A DNA stretch of 32,553 nt from Sphingomonadales bacterium (GCA_005773165.1 SXHP01000164.1:1-32553), one strand, 5' to 3'; positions 19,105-28,453 are shown, numbered from the stretch's first letter. The notes: generated by a model not told the origin, from the sequence alone. Numbers and translations: made by a program.

Positions 19105-20547
19105 TCAGGCCGCGATCGCGGCAGGTACGGATGAATCGATTCGGTACGCGCGGCGGACGAGGCCGCTGGTGAGCTCGTGCGCAAGGTCGGCGGCTTCCCA
19201 GTCGGCGATGCGGTGCTCGGCAACCAATCGGGCGAGAAAGGCGCAGTCGACCCGGCGCGCGACATCGTGGCGCGCGGGGATCGACAGAAAGGCGCGGGTG
19301 TCGTCGTTGAAGCCGACGGTGTTGTAGAAGCCCGCGGTCTCCGTCGTCATCTCGCGGAAGCGGCGCATGCCTTCGGGCGAATCGTGGAACCACCAGGCGG
19401 GGCCGAGCTTCAGGCACGGATAATGCCCGGCGAGCGGCGCGAGCTCGCGGGCGTAGGTCGATTCGTCTAGCGTGAACAGGATGATCGACAGGTCACGCTC
19501 GCCGCCCACCACGTCGAGCATCGGCTTCAGGGCGTGGACATATTCGGTGCGGCCGGGGATGTCGGCGCCCTTGTCGCGGCCGTGCGTGGCGAACAGCCCG
19601 GCATTGTGGTTGCGGACGGAGCCTGGATGGATCTGCATGACCATGCCGTCCTCCACGCTCATCCGCGCCTGCTCGGTCAGCATCTGAGCGCGGAACAGTT
19701 CGGCGTCGGCGGGGGTCCAGTCGTCGCCGATGACCCGGGCGAACAATGCCTCGCACTCGAGCGTCGAGAGATTGGCGGTGGCGGCGGTCGGATGGCCGTG
19801 ATCGGTCGCGGTCGCGCCCGCGGCGCGGAAGTCGGCGCGGCGTTTACGATGCGCGGCGAGATAGCCGCGCCAGGAGTAGACGTCCTCGCCGGTCAGCTCG
19901 GCGAAGCGCCGCATCGCGGGCTTGAACGCCTCGTGCTCGACATCGATCACCCCGTCGGGACGATAGGTGGTGACGACCCGCCCGCTCCAGCCCGAGCGCT
20001 GGATGGCATGATGCGCGTCGAGGCTGTCGTGCGCGCCTTCGGTGGTCGCGAGGAAGTCGATGCGGAAGCGGTCGAACAACGCGCGCGGGCGGAAGGCGTC
20101 GGTCGCGAGCTTACCGGTGATCGCGTCAAAATATTCGTCGGCGGTCGCAGGTTCGAGCGCCACCGTAAGGCCGAAGACCTCGGAGAAGACGTGATCGAGC
20201 CACATCCGCGACGGCGTGCCGCGGAACAGGTAATACTGGTCAGCAAACACCTGCCAGGCTGCGCGGGCGTCGGTTGCAGGCGGACCGTCGCGGCGCGGGA
20301 TCGCGAGCGCGTCGAGGTCGACCCCTTGGCTGTAGAGCATGCGGTAGAGGTAATGGTCGGGGGCGAGCAACAGTGTCGTCGCGTCGGTCCAGTTCGCGTC
20401 GGTTGCGAACCAGTTCGGGTCGGTGTGGCCATGCGGCGACACGATCGGCAGATCAACGATCTCGGCATAAAGCGCGCGCGCGATGCCGCGTGTGCCAGGA
20501 TCGGCGGGAAACAGCCGGTCGGGGTGCAGCTCCAGAGACCTTGCCAT
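19105..20547 (-). CDS. uxaC: Glucuronate (uronate) isomerase
   Basis: [103 protein letters not shown]. Confidence 0.96.
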   Translation of the reverse strand: MARSLELHPDRLFPADPGTRGIARALYAEIVDLPIVSPHGHTDPNWFATDANWTDATTLLLAPDHYLYRMLYSQGVDLDALAIPRRDGPPATDARAAWQVFADQYYLFRGTPSRMWLDHVFSEVFGLTVALEPATADEYFDAITGKLATDAFRPRALFDRFRIDFLATTEGAHDSLDAHHAIQRSGWSGRVVTTYRPDGVIDVEHEAFKPAMRRFAELTGEDVYSWRGYLAAHRKRRADFRAAGATATDHGHPTAATANLSTLECEALFARVIGDDWTPADAELFRAQMLTEQARMSVEDGMVMQIHPGSVRNHNAGLFATHGRDKGADIPGRTEYVHALKPMLDVVGGERDLSIILFTLDESTYARELAPLAGHYPCLKLGPAWWFHDSPEGMRRFREMTTETAGFYNTVGFNDDTRAFLSIPARHDVARRVDCAFLARLVAEHRIADWEAADLAHELTSGLVRRAYRIDSSVPAAIAA

Positions 20548-20584
20548 CTCATCCTCTCTGCGACGTCTCAGCGCCGTCTTTATT

Positions 20585-20598
20585 GGTAACCGGTGTCA
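20585..20598 (-). promoter_or_regulatory. Putative LacI-type operator, site 2 (TGACACCGGTTACC) upstream of uxaC operon
   Basis: Minus strand TTGACA (20605-20610), 17-nt spacer containing most of the motif, then ACCAAT. Confidence 0.78.
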
Positions 20599-20614
20599 GT
20601 TAGCTGTCAAGAAT

Positions 20615-21649
20615 TTAGGCGACCGGCGCGACCGAGGCTCGGCGGATAAGAGTCGAAAGGAACAGCGACGGCTCCTCCACCGTGTCTCCACCGTCGTCCT
20701 CCTCCGCTCCCCCGGAAATCAGCTTCAAGGCGGCCGAACGCGCCATGGACGCGATCGGCCAGCGCACGGTGGTCAGCGGCGGCCAGATATGCGCGGCGAT
20801 CGGGGTGTCGTCGAAGCCGATGATCGACAGATCACGCGGGACGTCGAGCCCACGCTGCCGCGCCGCGTGGATCACCCCCGCCGCCATCTCATCATTGCAG
20901 GCGAAGACCGCGGTGGGTCGCGGCATGACGTCCAGGAGCCGCTCACCCGCAGTGACGCCCGAATCGAAGGTGTAATTGCCGTCGGCGATCATGCTCCGCG
21001 GCAAGGCGACGCCAGCTTCGGCGAGCGCATCCTCAAAGCCGAGCCGCCGCTCGCGCGCCGAGCGGAAACCGTGCGGTCCGGCGATCAGCCCGATGCGGCG
21101 GTGCCCTTGTGACAGCAGATATTCGGTAGCGCCGCGTACCGCCTCGCGATCGTTGGAGGCGACCATGTGTTCGGGCGTGTCGAGCGTCACCGACCCCATC
21201 CGGACATAGCGGCAGCCGATCGCGTCGCAGAGTTGCGCGACCGAATCGTTCTCACACACCGGCGGCATCAGCAGCACGCCGAACAGCCGCTGCCGCTCCA
21301 GGAAATGGCGCAGGTCGTCGAGCATCGTCGGCGAACCGCGGTCGAGCGGGCGCACGACCATCTCGAATTCCGTGCCGCGTAAGGCCTCCAGCATGCCCTG
21401 CTGGACGTTCATCACGGTCTGCGCGTTGGGGTTGTCGTGAACCAGGCCGATCAGGAAATTGCGGCGGAGCGCCAGCGCGCGCGCCTGAGGATTGGGGATG
21501 TAGCCCAGATCGCCGATCACCGCCTCGACCCGCGCGCGCGTTTCGTCGCCGAGCAGCGGCGAGCGGTTGATGACGCGGCTGACCGTCTTCTTCGATACGC
21601 CCGCGATGCGCGCAACATCGTTGATCGTCGGCTGGCCGGTCTTCTGCAT
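20615..21649 (-). CDS. LacI-family transcriptional regulator (hexuronate locus)
   Basis: ATG 21649: MQKTGQPTINDVARIAGVSKKTVSRVINRSPLLGDETRARVEAVIGDLGYIPNPQARAL (LacI HTH) plus periplasmic-binding-like effector domain (SIIGFDDTPIAAHIWPPLTTVRWP). Confidence 0.95.
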   Translation of the reverse strand: MQKTGQPTINDVARIAGVSKKTVSRVINRSPLLGDETRARVEAVIGDLGYIPNPQARALALRRNFLIGLVHDNPNAQTVMNVQQGMLEALRGTEFEMVVRPLDRGSPTMLDDLRHFLERQRLFGVLLMPPVCENDSVAQLCDAIGCRYVRMGSVTLDTPEHMVASNDREAVRGATEYLLSQGHRRIGLIAGPHGFRSARERRLGFEDALAEAGVALPRSMIADGNYTFDSGVTAGERLLDVMPRPTAVFACNDEMAAGVIHAARQRGLDVPRDLSIIGFDDTPIAAHIWPPLTTVRWPIASMARSAALKLISGGAEEDDGGDTVEEPSLFLSTLIRRASVAPVA

Positions 21650-21724
21650 CGGCGAGAGGCATAGCCAGCGGAATGGCGATCCGCTAGCCCATCCTCTTGC
21701 AGGCGGATTGTGCATGCGGCAAAC

Positions 21725-21738
21725 TGACACCGGTTCCC
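21725..21738 (+). promoter_or_regulatory. Putative LacI-type operator, site 3 (TGACACCGGTTCCC) between regulator and uxaA
   Basis: 24 nt upstream of the uxaA GTG, inside the divergent regulator/uxaA intergenic region. Confidence 0.75.
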
Positions 21739-21761
21739 GGGAAGCTCTGAGAGGATGAACC

Positions 21762-23228
21762 GTGGCGAAGGCGGTACAGGTCGACACGGGCGACAGCGTG
21801 GCGACGCTGATCGAGGATGCGCGGGCCGGCGACACGGTGGACGGCGTCACGCTCACCGCCGACATCCCGCGCGGGCACAAAGTCGCGCTGCGCGCCATTC
21901 GGGCGGGTGAGCCGGTGACCAAGTTCGGCTTCCCGATCGGCGTTGCGCGAAAGGCGATCGTCCCCGGCGAGCATGTTCACAGCGGCAATCTTGCGACCGG
22001 TTTGGGCGGCACGCTCGATTACCGCTACGAACTCGCTCCTGCCGCCGTCCTGCCGCACGCCTCGCTCGCGAGCTTCCAAGGCTATGTCCGCGCCGACGGA
22101 CGGGTCGGTACGCGCAACGAGATCTGGGTTCTGCCCACTGTCGGCTGCGTCGCGCGCACCGCGGAGCGGATCGCGCAAGCCTCGGCGCGCGCACTCGGCA
22201 GCCAGATCGACGGCGTTCACGCTTTTGCGCATCCGCACGGTTGCTCGCAACTGGGGCACGACCTCGACGGCACGCGGTCGATTCTGGCGAGCCTCGCCTG
22301 CCATCCGAACGCGAGCGGAGTGTTGATCATCGGCCTCGGCTGCGAAGAAAATCAGATCGCGGCGCTGATCGCGGAGGTGCCGGAGTGGCGTCGGCCTGCG
22401 ATCCGCACCTTGATCGCCCAAGCGAGCGCCGACGAGGTCGAAGAGGGTTGCGCGCTGGTCGCCGAACTCGCTGAACAGGCGACGTGCGAACGGACGACGG
22501 TGGGTCTCGAACGCCTGGTGCTGGGGGTGAAATGCGGCGGGTCGGACGGATTGTCGGGGCTGACCGCGAACCCGCTTGTCGGGCGCGTCAGCGATCGGGT
22601 GAACGCCGCGGGCGGACGCGTGATAGCGACGGAGATCCCCGAGTTGTTCGGAGCCGAGCGGATGCTGATGCGCCGCGCGGCCGACCAACACGTATTCGAT
22701 CGGCTGGTCGAGCTGGTGAACGGCTTCAAGCAGTATTTCATCGATCACGGCGAGCCCGTCTCGGATAATCCTTCCCCCGGCAATGTCGCGGGCGGGATCA
22801 CCACGTTGGAGGAGAAGTCGCTCGGCGCGGTGCAGAAGGCTGGGCACGCGCAGGTCGCCGACGTGATCTCCTACGGCGCGCAGGCGGCGAGGGACGGGCT
22901 GACGATCCTGGAGGCGCCCGGGAACGACGCGGTGTCGTCGACCGCGCTCGCCGCCGCCGGAGCCACCGCTATCCTGTTCACCACCGGGCGCGGCACGCCG
23001 ATGGGCTTTCCGGTTCCGACCGTCAAAATCGCGTCGAACAGCGATCTTGCGCGGCGCAAGCCGGGGTGGATCGACTTCGATGCGGGAGCGGTGCTCGACG
23101 TCGGGATGGATGCGACCGCGGATGCGCTCGTCGCCAGACTCTGCGCGATTTCCTCCGGCGCGGCGACGGCGGCCGAACGCAACGGCGAGCGCGAGATCGC
23201 CATCTGGAAACGAGGGGTAACGCTTTGA
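21762..23228 (+). CDS. uxaA: Altronate dehydratase (fused SAF + catalytic domain)
   Basis: GTG start; FGFPIGVARKAIVPGEHVHSGNLATGL; FQGYVRADGRVGTRNEIWVLPTVGCV; GVKCGGSDGLSGLTANPLVG. Confidence 0.93.
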   Translation: MAKAVQVDTGDSVATLIEDARAGDTVDGVTLTADIPRGHKVALRAIRAGEPVTKFGFPIGVARKAIVPGEHVHSGNLATGLGGTLDYRYELAPAAVLPHASLASFQGYVRADGRVGTRNEIWVLPTVGCVARTAERIAQASARALGSQIDGVHAFAHPHGCSQLGHDLDGTRSILASLACHPNASGVLIIGLGCEENQIAALIAEVPEWRRPAIRTLIAQASADEVEEGCALVAELAEQATCERTTVGLERLVLGVKCGGSDGLSGLTANPLVGRVSDRVNAAGGRVIATEIPELFGAERMLMRRAADQHVFDRLVELVNGFKQYFIDHGEPVSDNPSPGNVAGGITTLEEKSLGAVQKAGHAQVADVISYGAQAARDGLTILEAPGNDAVSSTALAAAGATAILFTTGRGTPMGFPVPTVKIASNSDLARRKPGWIDFDAGAVLDVGMDATADALVARLCAISSGAATAAERNGEREIAIWKRGVTL

Positions 23229-24664
23229 CACTGCTCTCTCGAGCGACGCTCGGACACGTGCCGCAGGCGGTGGCGCGGCCCGCCTATGCCGATGCAGGCG
23301 TCGGAATCGTCCATTTCGGACCGGGCGCGTTTCATCGCGCGCACCAGGCGGCGTATGTCGACGCCTTGCTCGGTGACGATCCCCGATGGGGCATCGCCGC
23401 GGTGTCGCTGCGCACGCGCGGCACGGTGGACGCGCTCAGCCGCCAGGATGGATTGTATACGCTGGCGATCCGCGATGCGGAGCCGTCGATGCGGGTGATC
23501 GGGGCGCACCGGCGTTTCCTGGGGCCCGAAGACGCGGCCGAAACGCGCGCGCTGCTCGCCGACCCAGCAGTCGGGCTGGTGACGGCGACGGTGACCGAAA
23601 AGGGCTATTGCCTCGGCGTAGACGGCACGCTCGATATGGCGCACGCCGACATTGTTCACGATCTGGGCGGAGCCGCGGTTCCGCGGAGCGTGGTCGGGTG
23701 GATCGTCGCGGGTCTGGCGGCCCGGCGAGCCGCGGGCCTCGCGCCCTTCGTGCCGATGCCGTGCGACAATCTCGCGAACAACGGCGCGAAGCTGCACGCC
23801 GCGTTGATCGCCTATGCCGAAGCGAAAGACCAAGGGCTGGCGGACTGGATCGCGGGCGAAGTGCGGGTCCCCTCCACAATGGTCGACTCGATCACACCCG
23901 CGTCTGACGCGGCACTCGAAGCTGCCGTGGCCGCGGGGCTCGGGCTCGAAGATCGCGCGCCGGTGCAGCGCGAGGCGTTCGCGCAATGGGTGATCGAGGA
24001 TGTCGGCGGCATCGGCCCCGACCTCGCGGGGGCTGGCGCGATCGTCACGAACGACGTCGCCGGGTATGAGAAAGCCAAGCTGCGTATCCTGAACGGCGCG
24101 CATTCGACTCTCGCCTATGCCGGACTGCTGCGCGGACATGCGAGCGTCGGCGACGCGATGGGCGACCCCGCGCTCGCCGGGTTCGTCGACGCCATGCTGC
24201 GCGAGGACGTCATCCCCATGCTGCCCGCGATCGCAGGTCTCGATCTCGACGCTTATCGCGCGGCGGTGCTGGCGCGGTTCCGCAATCCGGCGATCGTCCA
24301 CCGGCTGGACCAGATCGCGCAGGACGGATCGCAGAAGCTGCCGTACCGATTGGGCGACACCCTGCTCGCCAACCGCGCGCAGGGCCGGATGCCGACGCGG
24401 ACGGTGGCGGCGTTCGGGTGCTGGATCGCGTTCCTTATGCGACGCGCGCGCGAAGGGACTCCGATCCTGGATCCGCTCGGAAGCCGCCTGGCCGAACTCG
24501 CAGGCCGTGGCAACGCGGCCGACGTGGTCGCGGGGCTTATCGCAAGCGGTAGCGGCGTCCCGCCGGAGGTCGGCGGCGATCACGCGCTTGTCGAGCTGAT
24601 GAAGCACGCGGCGCAATCTGCGGATGCGGCCGCGTGGGAGAACATCATCGGCTCTTGTCACTGA
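23225..24664 (+). CDS. Mannitol dehydrogenase family oxidoreductase (fructuronate/tagaturonate reductase)
   Basis: TTG start at 23225 overlapping the uxaA stop (TTGA), preceded by GAGGGG; VGIVHFGPGAFHRAHQAAYVDALL, VTATVTEKGYCL, FVPMPCDNLANNGAKL. Confidence 0.9.
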   Translation: MTLLSRATLGHVPQAVARPAYADAGVGIVHFGPGAFHRAHQAAYVDALLGDDPRWGIAAVSLRTRGTVDALSRQDGLYTLAIRDAEPSMRVIGAHRRFLGPEDAAETRALLADPAVGLVTATVTEKGYCLGVDGTLDMAHADIVHDLGGAAVPRSVVGWIVAGLAARRAAGLAPFVPMPCDNLANNGAKLHAALIAYAEAKDQGLADWIAGEVRVPSTMVDSITPASDAALEAAVAAGLGLEDRAPVQREAFAQWVIEDVGGIGPDLAGAGAIVTNDVAGYEKAKLRILNGAHSTLAYAGLLRGHASVGDAMGDPALAGFVDAMLREDVIPMLPAIAGLDLDAYRAAVLARFRNPAIVHRLDQIAQDGSQKLPYRLGDTLLANRAQGRMPTRTVAAFGCWIAFLMRRAREGTPILDPLGSRLAELAGRGNAADVVAGLIASGSGVPPEVGGDHALVELMKHAAQSADAAAWENIIGSCH

Positions 24665-24675
24665 CACCGGTTTCC
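24662..24675 (+). promoter_or_regulatory. Putative LacI-type operator, site 4 (TGACACCGGTTTCC) upstream of MhpD-like/MFS pair
   Basis: Begins with the TGA stop codon of the upstream reductase gene; TTGTCA at 24655-24660 could be the -35 box. Confidence 0.72.
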
Positions 24676-24714
24676 CATAGCGTCGCGCGCAAGACCATCA
24701 GGGGAGGATTGGCC

Positions 24715-25503
24715 GTGAATCAACGCGAGCCGACAGAGAATCACGTCGCGGTCGCGCGCAGCTTCGTTGACGCCCGACGTTCGGGCGCCGCGCTGTCCGA
24801 CTATCCGGGCACGGCGCCCGAGACGCTCGCAGACGCCTATCTCGTTCAGGACGCGGCGATCGCGCTGGACGGGCGGCAGGTCGTCGGCTGGAAGGTCGGG
24901 CGGATCAATCCGCCGCGCGGAGGCGCAGACCGGCTCGTCGGCCCGATCTTCGCCGACCAGGTCATCCACCGCGACGGCGCGACGATGCCGGTCATCGTCG
25001 ACGGTTTCGCCGCGGCCGAAGCCGAATTCCTGCTGCGCATCGGCGTTGCGCCCGAGCCGACCAAATTTCGCTACACCATCGACGAAGCGCGCGCATTGAT
25101 CGACGCGGTGCATGTCGGCATCGAGATCGCGAGCTCCCCTTATCCCGGCATCAACGCGGACGGCCCGGCCGTGACGATCAGCGATTTCGGCAACCACAAC
25201 GGCCTGCTGGTCGGCGCGGAAGCGGACGGCTGGCGCGAAAACGACATCACCGGATGGCGCGTCGAGTTGCTGATCGACGGCGAGGCTGCGGGTTCGGCGA
25301 CCGCTGCGGCGATGCTGGACGGCCCGTTCGGCGCAGCGCGCTTCCTCTTCGAGCATGCCGCGGCGCGCGGCGTTGCGCTGAGCGCGGGACAGTGGATTTC
25401 GAGCGGTGCGGTCACCGGTGTTCACGAAGTCAGGGTCGGTCAGCGCGTCGAGGCTCGCTTCGACGGACGGCTCGCCGTAACGTGCGAGATCGAGGCGCAA
25501 TAA
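24715..25503 (+). CDS. 2-keto-4-pentenoate hydratase / fumarylacetoacetate hydrolase-like (MhpD-type) protein
   Basis: GTG 24715 preceded by GGGGAGGA; VGWKVGRINPPRGGADRLVGPIFADQV, AAEAEFLLRIG, HVGIEIASSPYPGINADGPAVTISDFGNHNGLLVG. Confidence 0.85.
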   Translation: MNQREPTENHVAVARSFVDARRSGAALSDYPGTAPETLADAYLVQDAAIALDGRQVVGWKVGRINPPRGGADRLVGPIFADQVIHRDGATMPVIVDGFAAAEAEFLLRIGVAPEPTKFRYTIDEARALIDAVHVGIEIASSPYPGINADGPAVTISDFGNHNGLLVGAEADGWRENDITGWRVELLIDGEAAGSATAAAMLDGPFGAARFLFEHAAARGVALSAGQWISSGAVTGVHEVRVGQRVEARFDGRLAVTCEIEAQ

Positions 25504-25529
25504 GCGCACCCCGGGGGAGGATACGAGCG

Positions 25530-26813
25530 ATGGCGACGGCGGAGACGGGGATGGCGGCGGCGACGGCACGGACCGGCCGTTATCGTTGGGTGATCGTGGC
25601 GATGCTCTTCGCCGCGACCGCCATCAACTACATCGATCGGCAGATGATCGGCGTGCTGAAGCCGACCCTGCAGGGTGAGTTCGGCTGGTCCGAAAAGGAT
25701 TTCGCGGGCATCATCTTCTGGTTCCAGCTTGCATATGCGATCGGGTACCTCGCGTTCGGCAAGGTGGTTGATACGATCGGCGCGCGGCTTGGCTATACGG
25801 TCGCGATCGTCGTCTGGACGATCAGCCACATGGCGCATGGCCTCGCGAGCGGGATCACATCCTTTGCCCTCGCCCGCTTCGGGCTCGGCATCGGTGAATC
25901 GGGGAACTTCCCGGCGGGCATCAAGGCGGTGACCGAGTGGTTTCCCCAGCGGGAGCGCGCTTATGCGATCGGGCTGTTCAACGCGGGCGCCAATGTAGGC
26001 GCGATCATCACCCCGCTGCTGGTGCCTTTCCTGGTGCTCGCCTTTGACTGGCGCGCGGCCTTCTACATCACCGGCGTTTTCGGCATCATATGGCTCGCCG
26101 CCTGGCTGATGATCTATCGTCACCCGGCCGAACACCCGCGTGTGTCCGCGGGCGAGCTCGCCTATATTCAGCAGGATCCAGCTGATCCGGTCGAGCCGAT
26201 GTCCTGGGGTCGGGTCGCGACGATTCGGGAGACCTGGGCTTATGCGCTGGGCAAGTTCTTCATCGATCCGATCTGGTGGTTCTTTCTGTTCTGGCTGCCG
26301 GGCTATCTGTTCGAGCGCTACGATCTCGACCTCAAGACCTTCGGCCTGCCGCTCGCGGCCATCTACCTGATTTCGGACTTCGGCAGCATCGCAGGCGGCT
26401 GGATGTCGTCCAAGCTGATCGCGGCAGGCAAGACGCCCAATTATGCCCGCAAGCTGACCATGTTCGTCTGCGCCGTGTGCGTGCTGCCCATCTTCTTCGC
26501 GCAAGGGATCAGCAGCGTCTGGGGCGCGGTTGCGGTGATCGGGCTGGCGACAGCGGCGCACCAGGCGTTCTCGGCCAACCTGTACACATTGCCGTCGGAC
26601 ATCTTCCCACGTGGAGCGGTCGGGTCGGTGATCGGCATCGGCGGGACGGTTGGGGCGATCGGCGGCATGGGAATGGCGCTGTTCACCGGCTACATCCTGG
26701 ACGCGACGAACAACAATTACTCCATCCTGTTCGCGATCGCAGGAAGCGCCTATTTCGTGGCGCTCGCGGCGGTCCACCTCCTCAGCCCGAGCCTGGCGCG
26801 GGTCGAGGCCTGA
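25530..26813 (+). CDS. MFS transporter, hexuronate (ExuT)-like anion:cation symporter
   Basis: RYRWVIVAMLFAATAINYIDRQMIGVLKPTLQGEFGWSEKDFAGIIFWFQLAYAIGYLAFGKVVDTIGARLGY; FGLGIGESGNFPAGIKAVTEWFPQRERAYAIGLFNAGANVGAII. Confidence 0.92.
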   Translation: MATAETGMAAATARTGRYRWVIVAMLFAATAINYIDRQMIGVLKPTLQGEFGWSEKDFAGIIFWFQLAYAIGYLAFGKVVDTIGARLGYTVAIVVWTISHMAHGLASGITSFALARFGLGIGESGNFPAGIKAVTEWFPQRERAYAIGLFNAGANVGAIITPLLVPFLVLAFDWRAAFYITGVFGIIWLAAWLMIYRHPAEHPRVSAGELAYIQQDPADPVEPMSWGRVATIRETWAYALGKFFIDPIWWFFLFWLPGYLFERYDLDLKTFGLPLAAIYLISDFGSIAGGWMSSKLIAAGKTPNYARKLTMFVCAVCVLPIFFAQGISSVWGAVAVIGLATAAHQAFSANLYTLPSDIFPRGAVGSVIGIGGTVGAIGGMGMALFTGYILDATNNNYSILFAIAGSAYFVALAAVHLLSPSLARVEA

Positions 26814-26989
26814 TCGGGACAGAAGGGACAGGCTCCAGCGAGGCGCTCAGCAAGCGGCGTCTCCAGCATGATGATCGGACCGTAGGCGGGTGACGGGCGC
26901 AGTCGGATCGGCGAGCCAGCGCGTCGCGCTGTTCCAATGACTGCGCTCGATCAATCGCCTTCTCGCTCCGCCGCCGCTATCGGAGCGCC

Positions 26990-27820
26990 GTGACTGTTCC
27001 CCTCTGGGCCGGCTTCGAGTGCGGCCATCTCGGCTGGTGCGACCAGGACCTGCTCCACGACACCCGCCACACTCCCGAAACCGACATGACGCGGCATTAT
27101 CAGGACGCGGAGGCGCTCGGCGTCCGGGTCGCGCGCGACGGGCTGCCCTGGCGGCACGATCCCGCCGGGCGGGTCGCCGCCGCGCCCGAGGGCGTGCAGG
27201 TGATCTTGGACCTCTGCCACTTCGATCCGCCGCCGCACCGCGCCGCCCACGCGATCGCCTGCGCGCAGGCGATCCGCGGCCCCGCTCACGTCATCGCGGT
27301 CAACGAGCCCTCGGTCTGGCCGCTGCTCTGCCGCCGTCCCAAGCGGGAGGCGATCGCCGCGGCAAAGCAGATGATGACCGCCTTCGGGCTGATGCGCGAG
27401 GCGCGCTTCTATACCTGCGACCCGTTCCATCACCTCGACGAGCGGACCTTCGAGGCGACCGACGCGCTGGTCGCGACGGGGTGGATCAGCGTGGTCGGCG
27501 TCAATTATTATCCGCACGACGCGACCGTGCCGCTGGTCGAGGTGCTCCGCACGATCTGGACGCGCTACCACCTCCCGATCGCGATTACCGAGACAAGCTG
27601 GCACGTGGGACACGTTGAGGCGCGCAAGCGCTTCCCGTGGATCGGAGACTGCCAGGCGAACTGGCTCGCGCATGTTCATGATGAGGTCGCCGCCTCGGGG
27701 GCGCCGGTGGAGGGCATCTGCTGGTATCCCTGGCTTGATCAGCCGGTATGGGGCCGCCCGGGCACGCGGCGGCGTTGGCCGTGCGGCTACAACATCGCCG
27801 CAGCGGCGGAGGCGGCCTAG
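26990..27820 (+). CDS. Glycoside hydrolase-like (clan GH-A type) protein
   Basis: GTG start, 276 aa; WAGFECGHL...LGVRVARDGLPWR; HVIAVNEPSVWP (NEP acid/base-like) and LPIAITETSWHVG (TE nucleophile-like); WYPWLDQPVWG. Confidence 0.65.
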   Translation: MTVPLWAGFECGHLGWCDQDLLHDTRHTPETDMTRHYQDAEALGVRVARDGLPWRHDPAGRVAAAPEGVQVILDLCHFDPPPHRAAHAIACAQAIRGPAHVIAVNEPSVWPLLCRRPKREAIAAAKQMMTAFGLMREARFYTCDPFHHLDERTFEATDALVATGWISVVGVNYYPHDATVPLVEVLRTIWTRYHLPIAITETSWHVGHVEARKRFPWIGDCQANWLAHVHDEVAASGAPVEGICWYPWLDQPVWGRPGTRRRWPCGYNIAAAAEAA

Positions 27821-28230
27821 CCGATCCGCTTGATCAGGCGATCGGCCGAATCGTCGGCGGTCTGCTGCTTGGAGTCCTTGCCGCGCACCTCGCGCTCCAG
27901 CGCGTCGCGAATGGCGCAAATCTGCGCCTCGGTCAGGTGCTCGATGCCGACGAACTCCTCGCGCGCTCTCGGCAGCGCGCGCAGCACCTCGTCAAGCTTC
28001 GCCTGGATCGCGGCGCCGTCGCGGTTCTGGCTGTTCTGAATGATGAACACCGCGAGAAAGGTCAGCACGGTGGTGCCCGTGTTGACGATCAACTGCCAGG
28101 TGTCCGACCAGTGGAGGACCGGCCCGGTCGACGCCCACAGGATGATCACCAGCGTCGACAGGACGAAGGCATAGGGGTGGCCCATCGCGGTCGCGCTTCT
28201 GCTCGCCACCTTGCTGAAGAATCGCTCCAT
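27817..28230 (-). CDS. Low-affinity iron permease family protein
   Basis: MERFFSKVASRSATAMGHPYAFVLSTLVIILWASTGPVLHWSDTWQLIVNTGTTVLTFLAVFIIQNSQNRDGAAIQAKLDE. Confidence 0.92.
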   Translation of the reverse strand: MERFFSKVASRSATAMGHPYAFVLSTLVIILWASTGPVLHWSDTWQLIVNTGTTVLTFLAVFIIQNSQNRDGAAIQAKLDEVLRALPRAREEFVGIEHLTEAQICAIRDALEREVRGKDSKQQTADDSADRLIKRIG

Positions 28231-28453
28231 GCTTCACCCAACGCATTACTTGCGGAGGCGTAACGAGCGAGCCGCATTTGCGCTCCACCGCACTGATCCG
28301 CGGGCTTAGCACTTATCGAGCGTCGAGCTGAACGCATTCCGCGGGACGCATGTCGTGCTCGGCTCTGATCGCTCGCATCCTCGCAAACTTGAGTGATTGA
28401 CGCACTGCAGCATAGCGGCCAGTCTGCAGGCGGTCAGCGAAAAGGCTTGAGGC

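Noticed and set aside
21684-24667. Long minus-strand ORFs of 515 and 598 aa opposite uxaA and the reductase (also 475 aa at 4061-5488, 445 aa at 25440-26777, 387 aa at 30841-32004)
   Set aside because: Arg/His/Asp-rich low-complexity translations antisense to confidently identified genes; the usual artefact of GC-rich codon bias, with no recognisable domain.
25412-25424. GTCACCGGTGTTC inside the MhpD-like gene as a fifth operator
   Set aside because: Shares only the CACCGGT core, lacks the outer TGA/CC positions, and lies within coding sequence far from a start.
26917-26931. CAGCGCGTCGCGCTG perfect palindrome after the MFS gene
   Set aside because: GC-rich short palindromes are expected by chance here; no T-tract follows, so it is not supported as a terminator or operator.
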